This document shows positions 42,014 to 50,191 of a stretch of 64,000 bases of DNA, in pieces (position 1 is the stretch's first letter; each line of letters starts with the position of its first letter). The position numbers and the translations under genes are program-made. The DNA is from Flavobacteriales bacterium (lineage in GTDB: Bacteria > Bacteroidota > Bacteroidia > Flavobacteriales_F > PHOS-HE28), in NCBI GenBank assembly GCA_020635675.1, contig JACJZJ010000006.1, positions 62,001-126,000 of the forward strand, written 5' to 3'. Under the pieces are notes generated by a model. That model ran no database searches. It was not told where the DNA came from and saw only the letters and a program-made list of their open reading frames with translations.

Positions 42014-43006
42014 CTAGGGGACCTGTCGGTCGGTGGAACGGACCCTGCTCTCCCGGTCCTCCGAAGTGCCTTCCACAGCGTACTCCCGCGCGCCGCCGAG
42101 TACTTCCTTCACCACCTTCCACCAGCCGTACCAATGCCGCCACCAATCCTCCTGCCTGCACCACGGATCGTACATGGAACGGACACCCACGCGAATGCCG
42201 TTCCCCGCGGCGCGCCGGTACAGTTTCCACGTACGTCGGGCATGCACACCCATGGTGGCGACATCGTACCTGTTTATGCCCAGCCTGCGCGCCATGGTAG
42301 CGATCGCTTGCGCATTGGACCAGGTGCGACCGCCATCGCCCTCCTTGGCCGGTACGATGATGATCCGCTCGCGCGGGATCCCATCGCTCTCCAGCACCGC
42401 GGCCGCCTGGTGCGCATAGGTCGGCCAGCCGCCCTCCTCCGTTCCGTCCCTGTGCAGGATGCGTACATGACGCAGTTCGGTGCCGAGCGATCCTTCCTCG
42501 CTCCACAGATCGGAAAGGAACAGCACCGGCGGGTCGTCCGGTTTCGGCTCCTCGTCCTGAACGGTCAGTCGGATCCAGGAAATGGCGGCCGACGGTCGTG
42601 CGAAGGGTCCGACCTTGGTCACATCCGGGGTCGCATGTCCGCTGAACAGCGTGTCGCCATTGGCCATCAGGGTCCAAAGTGCACTGGGCAATCCGGCGAT
42701 GTGCAGGGTGATGCCTCGGGCGAACGGCGCGTGCAGCTCCGCCACCAAGGTGTCGCCGGAGCGCAAATGGCGGGCGAACGGGCGTGCCGTACCGGTCACC
42801 AGGACCTTTTGATAACCTTCGCGTTGGAAGAGCGCAGCGGTACTGTCCAGGCCATAGTGCTGCATCCACCCCTCCACCACGAGCGTTCGGCCATGGACCG
42901 GTCGATCGATGGCCAGGTACGGATGGATGGAAGCGATGAAGCCGATGAATAGAAGAGGCGGCAACGCAAGGAGCGCGATCCGTCGAACTGGTCGGTGCCC
43001 GCTCAT
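42014..43006 (-). CDS. DUF218 (YdcF/SanA-like) membrane protein with central insertion
   Basis: Membrane-anchored protein of 330 residues. One helix near the N-terminus (IALLALPPLLFIGFIASI) is followed by a DUF218 domain split in two: LVVEGWMQHYGLDSTAALFQREGYQKVLVTG (about 43-75) and YAHQAAAVLESDGIPRERIIIVPA... TWSNAQAIATMARRLGINRYDVATMGVHARRTWKLYRRA (about 195-275). Between them lies a beta-rich insert of about 110 residues (DTLVAELHAPFARGITLHIAG... MANGDTLFSGHAT... SWIRLTVQDEE) resembling a carbohydrate-binding module. Family members act in envelope polysaccharide handling. The start overlaps the TPR gene by four bases. Last gene of the iron-transport operon. Confidence 0.82.
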   Translation of the reverse strand: MSGHRPVRRIALLALPPLLFIGFIASIHPYLAIDRPVHGRTLVVEGWMQHYGLDSTAALFQREGYQKVLVTGTARPFARHLRSGDTLVAELHAPFARGITLHIAGLPSALWTLMANGDTLFSGHATPDVTKVGPFARPSAAISWIRLTVQDEEPKPDDPPVLFLSDLWSEEGSLGTELRHVRILHRDGTEEGGWPTYAHQAAAVLESDGIPRERIIIVPAKEGDGGRTWSNAQAIATMARRLGINRYDVATMGVHARRTWKLYRRAAGNGIRVGVRSMYDPWCRQEDWWRHWYGWWKVVKEVLGGAREYAVEGTSEDRESRVRSTDRQVP

Positions 43007-43326
43007 TCGTCCTCGTGGATGGCGCGCCCGAGCTCCTGAAGCTCCGCATACGCCTTGCGATCACCGGACACCAGGCTCTGCAACATGCCGGCTTCGCATG
43101 TACGCGACGCTTCATCGATACGGCCAAGGTCGATCTGCATCAATGCGAGCTGGTAGTAACTGGGTACGTGACCGGGAACTTCACGGACAAGGCTTTCAAG
43201 GTCGCGGAAAGCCGCTTCCATCTCGCCGTGGCGTCGCAGTTCAAGTGCGATGGCGTAACGCAGGAACACATCGCCCGGTTCTTCGGCCAACAGTGCGCGG
43301 AGCTGGTCCAATCGGTCCGTGCTCAT
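43003..43326 (-). CDS. Tetratricopeptide-repeat protein, 107 aa
   Basis: Short soluble protein of 107 residues made of helical pairs in the TPR pattern: RALLAEEPGDVFLRYAIALELRRHGEMEAAFRDLESLVREVPGHVPSYYQLALMQIDLGRIDEAS. Probably about two and a half repeats, so a scaffold or interaction protein. Both its start (overlaps the ATPase stop, 43323-43326) and end (overlaps the DUF218 start, 43003-43006) are four-base overlaps, so it is translationally tied to the iron ABC genes. No catalytic motif. Confidence 0.85.
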   Translation of the reverse strand: MSTDRLDQLRALLAEEPGDVFLRYAIALELRRHGEMEAAFRDLESLVREVPGHVPSYYQLALMQIDLGRIDEASRTCEAGMLQSLVSGDRKAYAELQELGRAIHEDE

Positions 43327-44030
43327 TGCGCGAACGGGTGGGTCTTCCAGGAGCGGCGCAGGGCATCCGCGGCATCCTCACTGATGATCCGGCCATCGTC
43401 CATCAGTGCGATCCGATCACCGAGGTGCAGGGCATCCTCGCGATCGTGGCTCACGATGATGGCCGCAGTGCCATGGGCACGGAGGATGCGTTGTACTTCG
43501 GCACGCACCGCCGATCGCGTGTGGGCGTCCAGATCACTGAAGGGCTCGTCCATCAGCAGAAGCCGCGGACGTCGCGCCAGTGCACGGGCGATGGCCACGC
43601 GCTGTTGCTGCCCTCCGCTCAATTGGTGTGGGTAACGGTCCTTCAGACCACTCAGGTCAACGCTCTCCAGTTCCTGTTCGACCATTGCCTCCCTTTCCGC
43701 GCGCTTCAGGTGCGCCAGGCCGAACCCTACGTTGCCCGCAACGGTGAGGTGCGGGAACAGGGCAAGGCCCTGGAAGACCATGCCAATGGGCCGTTGCTCC
43801 GGCGGAACGGATCGTCCTTCTCCGCAGAGCGCTTTCCCACCCAGATACACGGAACCGGAGGTTGGAAGTTCCAATCCGGCGATCACCCGCAGCAATGTGG
43901 TCTTGCCACATCCGCTCGGCCCTACGATCACGAGCACCCCGCCTTCATCGATCTCCAGGGAAACGTCATGCAGCACGGACCGTCGGCCGTGCGCGAATCG
44001 GAGATCTCTGACCTGGAGCAAGGGGGCCAT
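43323..44030 (-). CDS. ABC transporter ATP-binding protein, Fe3+ type (FbpC-like)
   Basis: Cytoplasmic ATPase of 235 residues energising the adjacent permease. Walker A is GPSGCGKTT (37-45), the signature LSGGQQQRVAIARALA, Walker B LLLMDEPFSDLD, and the switch His in VSHDRED. The short form without the usual C-terminal regulatory OB domain of many FbpC/PotA proteins (about 350 residues) is notable. ATG at 44030. The 113 bases between the permease stop and this start hold no gene or clear signal. Confidence 0.9.
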   Translation of the reverse strand: MAPLLQVRDLRFAHGRRSVLHDVSLEIDEGGVLVIVGPSGCGKTTLLRVIAGLELPTSGSVYLGGKALCGEGRSVPPEQRPIGMVFQGLALFPHLTVAGNVGFGLAHLKRAEREAMVEQELESVDLSGLKDRYPHQLSGGQQQRVAIARALARRPRLLLMDEPFSDLDAHTRSAVRAEVQRILRAHGTAAIIVSHDREDALHLGDRIALMDDGRIISEDAADALRRSWKTHPFAQ

Positions 44031-44143
44031 GGCGGACCACGAAACTACGGTGCTCCTGCTGCGACCGATCGTCCCCCAATGCGCTGCTCCCCTCCTGGTA
44101 GCACGGTCAAGGCTCCCCCGGGCCGGTGTGAACGAGATGGTCC

Positions 44144-45748
44144 TCATCTTCCCCCGAGCGACCGTGCCCTTCGTTCGAGCATCCGCTCCAAGAGCAGCAC
44201 GGGGACCAGGCCGCAGATCACGATCATCAGGGAAGGCCAGGAGGCTTCGCGCAGTTGCTCGATGCGGGCCAGTTCGTAGGCCTTGGTGCTGAGCGTGTCG
44301 AAGTTGAACGGACGCAGGATCAGGGTGAGCGGCAATTCCTTGATCACGTCGATGGCCACCAACATGGCTGCGGCGATCAGCGCGGGCCCCAGCAGTGGAA
44401 GATTCACCCGGCGGAAGGAGCGCCAGGGCGAGGCGCCGAGCATCCGGGCTGCCTCGTCGAGCGCCGTGCTCTGTTGGCGCAGGGCTCCCTGCAATGGCTG
44501 CTTGCCCACGGCCAGGAACCGGACGCTGAATGCATAGACCAGCACGCCCATGCTTCCGATCAACGCACCATCGAGCCATTGCCGCCTGTCGATGAAGCCG
44601 GCGAGCGACATCACCCCGATGGCGATCACCGCGCCGGGGATCACATAACCCAGGTCGGCGAGGCGGATGGCGGGGTCGCTGCGGCGGCCGTAGCGCTCCC
44701 GGAAGGTGAAAAGCACCGCGATCACGAGGGTGACCAGGCCCGCGACGGCCGCCACCGCGGAGGTGTTCCAAAGGGCGTGGGGCAGTTGACCGTGCATGGT
44801 GCCGTCCCAGGTCACACGAACGTCGTCCAAGATGCTGCCGATCGGCAGCATGGCGGCCATGCCGAACACCAACAGGCACCAACCGGTGGCCGCTGCCGCC
44901 CGCCAGCCCTGGAGCCGCACACGGGCCACGGGCACTTGGTCGGTCTCCTGGCGCGCGCCACGCCGTGCCCGCCGTTCGATCCACAACAGCAGGGCGACCA
45001 GCAGGACCAACACGATGCCGAGGCGCAGCGCACTGCCCAGATCGTAGAGACCTGCCCAGCTGCGGAAGATGCCGGTGGTGAGGGTGCGCACGCCGTAGTA
45101 CTTCACCGCTCCGTAGTCATTGAGCGTTTCCATGGCCACCAGCAACGCGCCCCCGGCGATGGCCGGCCGCGCGAGGGGCAGTGCGATGCGGCGGAAGCGC
45201 GGGACCGCTGACGCACCGAGCATGCGCGCGGCATCCAGCTGGCCGCTCATGCCGGAGGCGAAGGCCGCGCGTGCGGGTAGGTATATGTAGGGGAAGAGGA
45301 CGAGCGCCAGGACGAACCATAGTCCCTGCATGTCCACGATGTCCGGCCGGAACCCCGCGTGGTCCGCCAGCCAGTTGCTGACCGGCCCGGTGGGGCCCAG
45401 CAGTGCGGCATAGGTGAAGGCACTGATGTAGGTGGGCAACGCCAGCGGCATCACCAGGGCCCAGCGCATCATGCGGCGCAGCGGGAAGTCGCAAGTGGCC
45501 ACCAACCAGGCGCTGGGCACGGCGAGGACAAGTGCGATCGCCAGCACACCGCCCAACAGCTCGAGCGTTCCGGCCAGATGGTCGGGCAGGATGACACGGC
45601 GCACGTGGACCCACTCGGGCGCTTGCGCGTGGAGCGGCGCGGTGAGCACCACGAGCAAGGGTGCGGCCAGTGCCAGTGCCAGCAGTGAGATCAGCGTGAA
45701 CAGCCTTCGTGGCCGTCGCGGGGGATCGAGGGTGGAGGACCGGTGCAC
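44144..45748 (-). CDS. ABC transporter permease, Fe3+ type (FbpB-like)
   Basis: Inner-membrane permease of about 534 residues with two BPD_transp_1 domains in one chain, about 12 hydrophobic segments, as in FbpB and SfuB. The EAA loop of the first half reads AARMLGASAVPRFRRIALPLARPAIAGG; that of the second reads EAARMLGASPWRSFRRVNLPLLGPALI. The first helix is FTLISLLALALAAPLLVVL. The GTG at 45748 starts 8 bases after the binding-protein stop and is preferred; an in-frame ATG at 45799 would overlap that gene by 44 bases. The substrate is inferred from the neighbouring binding protein and ATPase. Confidence 0.87.
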   Translation of the reverse strand: MHRSSTLDPPRRPRRLFTLISLLALALAAPLLVVLTAPLHAQAPEWVHVRRVILPDHLAGTLELLGGVLAIALVLAVPSAWLVATCDFPLRRMMRWALVMPLALPTYISAFTYAALLGPTGPVSNWLADHAGFRPDIVDMQGLWFVLALVLFPYIYLPARAAFASGMSGQLDAARMLGASAVPRFRRIALPLARPAIAGGALLVAMETLNDYGAVKYYGVRTLTTGIFRSWAGLYDLGSALRLGIVLVLLVALLLWIERRARRGARQETDQVPVARVRLQGWRAAAATGWCLLVFGMAAMLPIGSILDDVRVTWDGTMHGQLPHALWNTSAVAAVAGLVTLVIAVLFTFRERYGRRSDPAIRLADLGYVIPGAVIAIGVMSLAGFIDRRQWLDGALIGSMGVLVYAFSVRFLAVGKQPLQGALRQQSTALDEAARMLGASPWRSFRRVNLPLLGPALIAAAMLVAIDVIKELPLTLILRPFNFDTLSTKAYELARIEQLREASWPSLMIVICGLVPVLLLERMLERRARSLGGR

Positions 45749-45755
45749 GGCTTGA

Positions 45756-46796
45756 TCAATGCCAACCGGCCGCGTCGAATAACTTGACCGCCTCCGCATT
45801 GTAGGTGGCCAGTGCCTGCAGGTCGAGGGTATCGGGCGTCAACGTGCCGAAGGCCGCCAACTCTCTTGCGATGGGCACGCCTGCCTTGACGGGGTATTCC
45901 TCATTGCCCTCCGCGAAGAGCGCCTGGGCCTCATCGCTGACGAGGTATTCCAGCAGGGCCACGGCTTCAGGCATGTGTTCGGCGTGACGCGCCACGCCGG
46001 CACCACTGATGTTCACGTGTGTGCCGTGCCCATCCAGATCGGGGAAGACCACACCGATGGCGGCGCGGGCCGGGTCGCGGGCCGGGTCGGTGTTCTTCAT
46101 CAGCTTGCCGATGTAGTATGAGTTGACGATCGCCACGGAACCGATCCCCTCGCCGATGGCCAGCAATTGGTCGGTGTCACTGCCTTTGGGTTCGCGGGCC
46201 AGGTTCGCCACGATGCCCTTTGCCCAGGCAAGCGCGCTATCGCGACCCTCGTGCGCGATCATCGCGGCGAGCAGGCTTTGGTTGTAGACGTGTTCGGAGG
46301 TGCGCACGAGCACCTGGCCTTTCCATTCAGGCTTCGTCAGGTCCGCATAGGTGCGCAGGTGCGAGGGATCGACGGTCCGTTTGTCATAGGCGAAGACGCG
46401 GGCGCGCATGGTGAGCCCGAACCAGTTGCCGTCCGCATCGCGCAGATGCGAAGGGATGACCGCCTCCAACAGACTGTCATGGATGGGGCGCAGCAGGTCG
46501 CGCCTCTTGGCAAGCCCCAATCGGCCTGCATCGCTGGTGATCAACAGGTCGCACGGACTGTTGGCGCCCTCCTGCTGCAGGCGTGTCAGGATCTCGTCGT
46601 CGTCCGCCATCACCAGGTTCACGTGGATCCCCGTTCTCTTCGTGAAGCCGTCGAAGATCTGTTGGTCCGACTCGTAGTGACGGTGGCTGTAAACATTGAC
46701 CACACGTTCCCGCAATGGCTTCCCGCTGTGGAATTCCGGTGCATTACAGGCGACGAGCACCATCAGGGGCGCCAGGATGGACGGAGCGTTGCGCAT
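45756..46796 (-). CDS. Iron(III) ABC transporter substrate-binding lipoprotein (FbpA/FutA-like)
   Basis: Extracytoplasmic binding protein of 346 residues with a lipoprotein signal (LMVLVAC, Cys17). The start of the mature fold, VVNVYSHRHYESDQQIFDGFTKRTGIHVNLV, and the tyrosine pair in VNSYYIGKLM match ferric-ion-binding proteins of the FutA/FbpA group. The sequences LVRTSEHVYNQSLLAAMI and FPDLDGHGTHVNISGAGVARHAEHMPEAVALLEYLVS are typical. Ferric iron is the probable ligand; a thiamine or phosphonate ligand is less likely. First gene of the operon, with an exact TAGCTTTG box upstream. Confidence 0.9.
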   Translation of the reverse strand: MRNAPSILAPLMVLVACNAPEFHSGKPLRERVVNVYSHRHYESDQQIFDGFTKRTGIHVNLVMADDDEILTRLQQEGANSPCDLLITSDAGRLGLAKRRDLLRPIHDSLLEAVIPSHLRDADGNWFGLTMRARVFAYDKRTVDPSHLRTYADLTKPEWKGQVLVRTSEHVYNQSLLAAMIAHEGRDSALAWAKGIVANLAREPKGSDTDQLLAIGEGIGSVAIVNSYYIGKLMKNTDPARDPARAAIGVVFPDLDGHGTHVNISGAGVARHAEHMPEAVALLEYLVSDEAQALFAEGNEEYPVKAGVPIARELAAFGTLTPDTLDLQALATYNAEAVKLFDAAGWH

Positions 46797-46815
46797 CAGC
46801 TCAATACGAAAGCGG

Positions 46816-46823
46816 CAAAGCTA
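46816..46823 (-). promoter_or_regulatory. Putative -7 promoter box for the iron ABC operon
   Basis: Minus-strand TAGCTTTG matches TAnnTTTG exactly and ends 19 bases before the start codon. No obvious operator (for example a Fur-like palindrome) was recognised beside it. Confidence 0.45.
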
Positions 46824-46867
46824 CCCGGGTCCTTCGGACCGCACCATACCACGATCGGGGTATGCGC

Positions 46868-47782
46868 TCAGTGAGATCGGTCCCTTTCGTGCCCTTCGAC
46901 CAGGGCGACCGCGCGATCGATACCGCCGGGTTTCATCCAATGCCAGTGCGGGTCGCGGCGCAGCCAGGTCGATTGGCGCTTCGCATAGTTGCGCGTGTGC
47001 TGCTTGATCAGGGCGATGGCGGCGGCGCGATCGATGGTGCCATCGAAGTGGGCGAAGAGCTCCTTGTAGCCAACGGTGTTCAAGGCGTTGCGATCGCGAT
47101 GGGATAGGGCGTGTCGCGCCTCCTCCTCCAGGCCGGACGCGATCATGGCCTCCACCCGGGCATCGATGCGGGCGTACAGTTCGCTGCGGGGCAGGTCCAA
47201 TGTGATGAACACGGGATCCAGGTCCGCTCGCGGGCGTCGGCCGGTGCGTTGCGTACTGAGCGGCTTGCCTGTCGTGCGACAAACCTCGATCGCGCGGATC
47301 AGGCGGTGCGGGTTGTTCCGGTCGATCGTGCGGAACGTCCCGGGATCGAGATGGGCCAGTTCCTGCTGGAGCGGTCGCAGGCCCTCCTTCTTCCATAGCG
47401 CGTGCAACTCGGCACGCAGCTTGGGCTGGGCTGGCGGCAGGGGATCCAATTCGAACAGGAGGGCATCGATGTACAATCCGCTTCCGCCCACGACGATCGC
47501 GCGGCCATGCCGATCGAGCAGATCATGCAGCACCGGGATCGCCTCACGGGCGTATGTCGCCGCGGACATGTCCTGGTCCAGGTCAAGATGTCCGATGAAA
47601 TGGTGGGGGACCCCCCGGCGCTCCTCGTCCGTTGGCTGGCCGGTGCCGATGGGCAGGTCACGGTAGAACTGCCGCGCGTCCGCGCCGATCACCTCAATGC
47701 CGAAGAACTCGGCCAGTCCCACCGCGAGGGCGGATTTGCCCGATGCCGTGGGGCCACCGATGACGATGACGGTGCGGGGCAT
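46868..47782 (-). CDS. miaA: tRNA dimethylallyltransferase
   Basis: Enzyme of 304 residues that transfers a dimethylallyl group from DMAPP to adenosine 37 of tRNAs reading UNN codons. The P-loop GPTASGKS is at 10-17, and DARQFYRDLPIGTGQPT is the MiaA substrate motif. The family motifs GGSGLYIDALL (about 99-109) and FRTIDRNNPHRLIRAIEV match well, and the C-terminal KQHTRNYAKRQSTWLRRD region is intact. ATG at 47782. Upstream neighbour is the pRiA4b-like protein on the same strand, 73 bases away. Confidence 0.95.
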   Translation of the reverse strand: MPRTVIVIGGPTASGKSALAVGLAEFFGIEVIGADARQFYRDLPIGTGQPTDEERRGVPHHFIGHLDLDQDMSAATYAREAIPVLHDLLDRHGRAIVVGGSGLYIDALLFELDPLPPAQPKLRAELHALWKKEGLRPLQQELAHLDPGTFRTIDRNNPHRLIRAIEVCRTTGKPLSTQRTGRRPRADLDPVFITLDLPRSELYARIDARVEAMIASGLEEEARHALSHRDRNALNTVGYKELFAHFDGTIDRAAAIALIKQHTRNYAKRQSTWLRRDPHWHWMKPGGIDRAVALVEGHERDRSH

Positions 47783-47855
47783 TTCGCGAGCGGCGCTCAG
47801 CAGCGGTCGGTGATCCGTGGACAGGTCACCACCAACCTACGACTTCCAGCGACCA

Positions 47856-48431
47856 TTAATGGTACTCTTCTCCCAGATCATCAATGCTCCCGTGATCATC
47901 GTCGGGATGACCCGACTCCTCATCGAGGCCCTCATCCGGATCGTAGACCTCCTCGGTGCCGTGCGCATAGGGATCCTCCGCCTCGAGGATCCCCTCCGAC
48001 AGATCGAGCTCCTTGCTGTGCTCGCCCGGCGCTTCGCCCATGGCCAGCACCACGCGGGGATAGGTGGCCTTCTCCTCCGGATCGAAAGCGCCGATCAGCT
48101 CCACCATGAACAGCCACATGTACAGGAAGTCATACACATAGATGAAACGCTGTTTGGTGCTTCGGATGTGATCGCTGATGAACACGTCCTCCATCAATGC
48201 GGGCGGCGTTTCGGGCTCCTCCCCGAAGCCGAGGTCGGCCAGCGGGATCTCCGGACCCTTGCCCCATTCCTCATCGCTCACATAAAAGCTCGCCATCTCT
48301 TCGCCTGTGAAGCCGAAAGCCTGCTTGATCGCGTGGTGCAGGTCGAGGAAGTTCTGTTCCGAACCCACCTCGATGTCGCGGAAGGCTTCGTTGGGATGGT
48401 CCACCAGGACCCGGAAGCGGTAGATGCGCAT
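47856..48431 (-). CDS. pRiA4b ORF-3-like (IS1096-passenger fold) protein
   Basis: Protein of 191 residues matching the PRiA4_ORF3 domain: IYRFRVLVDHPNEAFRDIEVGSEQNFLDLHHAIKQAFGF, then DEEWGKGPEIPLADLGFG and YVYDFLYMWLFMVELIGAF. The C-terminal third is very acidic (EAEDPYAHGTEEVYDPDEGLDEESGHPDDDHG). Although named after a plasmid and an insertion-sequence passenger, the domain is widespread in ordinary Bacteroidota chromosomes, and no transposase or terminal repeat is present. Function unknown. ATG at 48431, 11 bases after a TACCTTTG box. Confidence 0.83.
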   Translation of the reverse strand: MRIYRFRVLVDHPNEAFRDIEVGSEQNFLDLHHAIKQAFGFTGEEMASFYVSDEEWGKGPEIPLADLGFGEEPETPPALMEDVFISDHIRSTKQRFIYVYDFLYMWLFMVELIGAFDPEEKATYPRVVLAMGEAPGEHSKELDLSEGILEAEDPYAHGTEEVYDPDEGLDEESGHPDDDHGSIDDLGEEYH

Positions 48432-48442
48432 GACGGAGGTGG

Positions 48443-48450
48443 CAAAGGTA
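48443..48450 (-). promoter_or_regulatory. Putative -7 promoter box for the pRiA4b-like gene
   Basis: Minus-strand TACCTTTG is an exact TAnnTTTG match, 11 bases before the start codon. The implied leader is only a few bases. Confidence 0.45.
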
Positions 48451-48574
48451 CTTCCCGCAGCATGCCGAGCTTCGGGACCGGATGACGGATGGGATCGATC
48501 CCGCCCGTAGCACTTTGCCTCCAGCCCGGCTTCGATCGGCCTTCGTCGCCTTCTCAGGAGCAGGATGCTGCTTC

Positions 48575-50053
48575 TCAATCGCCCTCAGGCGGCGCTTCGA
48601 ACCCCGGCTTCAATTCCAATCCCAACCTCGCACCTTCCTCCTTCATCAGCTCCCAGGCCTGCGCGCGGTCGTTCCGGATACGGCCGTCCAGGACCGCGTC
48701 CTTGATCGTCGTCTTGATGTCGCCGATCGGACGGCTGGGCGGGATGCCGAAGGCGGCCATGATGTCCTCCCCGGTGACCGGTGGCTGGAAATTGCGGATG
48801 CGGTCCTTTTCCTCGACCTCCGCCAGCTTCCGCATCACCAGTTCGTAGTTGCTGAGGTAGCGCTTCTTCTTCTTCTCGTTCTTGCTGGTGATGTCGGCCT
48901 TGCAGAGGACCATCAACGCCTCGAGGTCATCGCCGGCGTCGAACAGCAGGCGGCGGATCGCGCTGTCGGAGACCTCCTCCTTGGTGAGCGCGATGGGCCG
49001 CAGGTGGAGGGCCACGAGGTTCTGCACCTTGCGCATCTTGTTGTCCAGCGGCAGTTTCAGACGGCGGAAGATGCCCGGCACCATGCGCGCGCCCTTGTCC
49101 TCATGCCCATGGAAGGTCCATCCGTGGCCGGCCTCGAACCGTTTCGTGCGCGGCTTGGCGATGTCATGCAGGACCGCAGCCCAACGCAGCCAGAGGTCGT
49201 CGCTCTGCCCGGCTACGTTGTCGAGCACCTGGATGGTGTGATAGAAGTTGTCCTTGTGGCCGATGCCGTCCTTCTCCTCCGCACCGAGCAGCTCGATCAT
49301 TTCGGGCAGGAAATGCTCCAGGAGGCCGCTCTCCAGCAGCAGGATGAACCCGATGCTGGGCTTGGGCGCCGCGATGACCTTGTTCAACTCGGTGTGGATG
49401 CGCTCGGCACTGATGATCTCGAGCCGGGCCGCATTGCGCTTGATCGACGAGAAACAGATGGGATCGATCGTGAAGCCGAGCTGGGTGGCAAAGCGGACCG
49501 CCCGCAGCATGCGCAGGGGATCGTCGCTGAACGTGGTGTCGGGATCGAGGGGCGTGCGGATGATGCCCTGGCCCAGGTCGAGCAGCCCGCCGAAGGGGTC
49601 CACCAGGGCACCCACGCTGCCGGGCTCCAGGCTGATCGCCAATGCGTTGATCGTGAAGTCGCGCCGCTCCTGGTCGTCGCGAATGGTGCCGGGTTCCACC
49701 TGCGGTTTCCGGCTGTCGCGGCGGTAGCTCTCCCGACGGGCCCCCACGAACTCGATGTCCATGTCCTGCCAGCGGAACATCGCCGTGCCGAAGTTCTTGA
49801 ACACGTGCACCTGCCCTGCATTGAGCCGCCTGGCCACCGCTTGTGCGAAGGCGATGCCGTCGCCCTCCACCACGAAGTCGATGTCCTTGCAGGGGCGGTC
49901 GATCAGTCGGTCACGGACGTAACCACCGATGGCAAAGGCCGGGATGCCGTGGACACGGGCCTCTTCGGCCACGGCGCGGAACAGCGGCTCGTCCGCGGCT
50001 CCCGCCAAGCGGTCAGGGTCGACGCGGTAGGGATGTGCGCGCTGTTCGGACAA
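48575..50053 (-). CDS. cca: CCA-adding tRNA nucleotidyltransferase with HD domain
   Basis: Class II nucleotidyltransferase of 492 residues that adds or repairs the 3' CCA. The active site is in IGGYVRDRLI and KDIDFVVEGD (metal Asp pair), with RRDFTINALAI and the neck motif (SDDPLRMLRAVRFATQLGF). An HD-type C-terminal domain has HTIQVLDNVAG and LHDIAKPRTKRFE with HGHEDKGARM. The start is TTG at 50053: no ATG or GTG exists in frame before the conserved region, and an in-frame stop lies 27 bases upstream. The local tRNA-Asp lacks an encoded CCA, so the enzyme is needed. Confidence 0.93.
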   Translation of the reverse strand: MSEQRAHPYRVDPDRLAGAADEPLFRAVAEEARVHGIPAFAIGGYVRDRLIDRPCKDIDFVVEGDGIAFAQAVARRLNAGQVHVFKNFGTAMFRWQDMDIEFVGARRESYRRDSRKPQVEPGTIRDDQERRDFTINALAISLEPGSVGALVDPFGGLLDLGQGIIRTPLDPDTTFSDDPLRMLRAVRFATQLGFTIDPICFSSIKRNAARLEIISAERIHTELNKVIAAPKPSIGFILLLESGLLEHFLPEMIELLGAEEKDGIGHKDNFYHTIQVLDNVAGQSDDLWLRWAAVLHDIAKPRTKRFEAGHGWTFHGHEDKGARMVPGIFRRLKLPLDNKMRKVQNLVALHLRPIALTKEEVSDSAIRRLLFDAGDDLEALMVLCKADITSKNEKKKKRYLSNYELVMRKLAEVEEKDRIRNFQPPVTGEDIMAAFGIPPSRPIGDIKTTIKDAVLDGRIRNDRAQAWELMKEEGARLGLELKPGFEAPPEGD

Positions 50054-50072
50054 GGGTCTGCGAAAAGGGACG

Positions 50073-50080
50073 CGAATTTA
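50073..50080 (-). promoter_or_regulatory. Putative -7 promoter box for cca
   Basis: Minus-strand TAAATTCG, one mismatch from TAnnTTTG, 19 bases before the TTG start. The divergent C1 peptidase gene has a TATTTTG sequence at 50130-50136. Confidence 0.4.
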
Positions 50081-50191
50081 GCCCGACCGCCGTGACCCGG
50101 GTCCGGGACGGGGGCATCGCATCGAACCGTATTTTGCGCCCCCTTCGGGGTCCGGTATGCGGGCTCCGTCATCATCAAAGAGAAGCACAGC

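Noticed and set aside
44031..44143. The 113-base gap in the iron operon as a regulatory element
   Set aside because: No hairpin with T-run, promoter box or repeat was recognised.
47856..48431. The pRiA4b/IS1096-passenger-like gene as a sign of a mobile element
   Set aside because: No transposase, inverted or direct repeats nearby; the domain is common in chromosomes, and base composition matches the surroundings.
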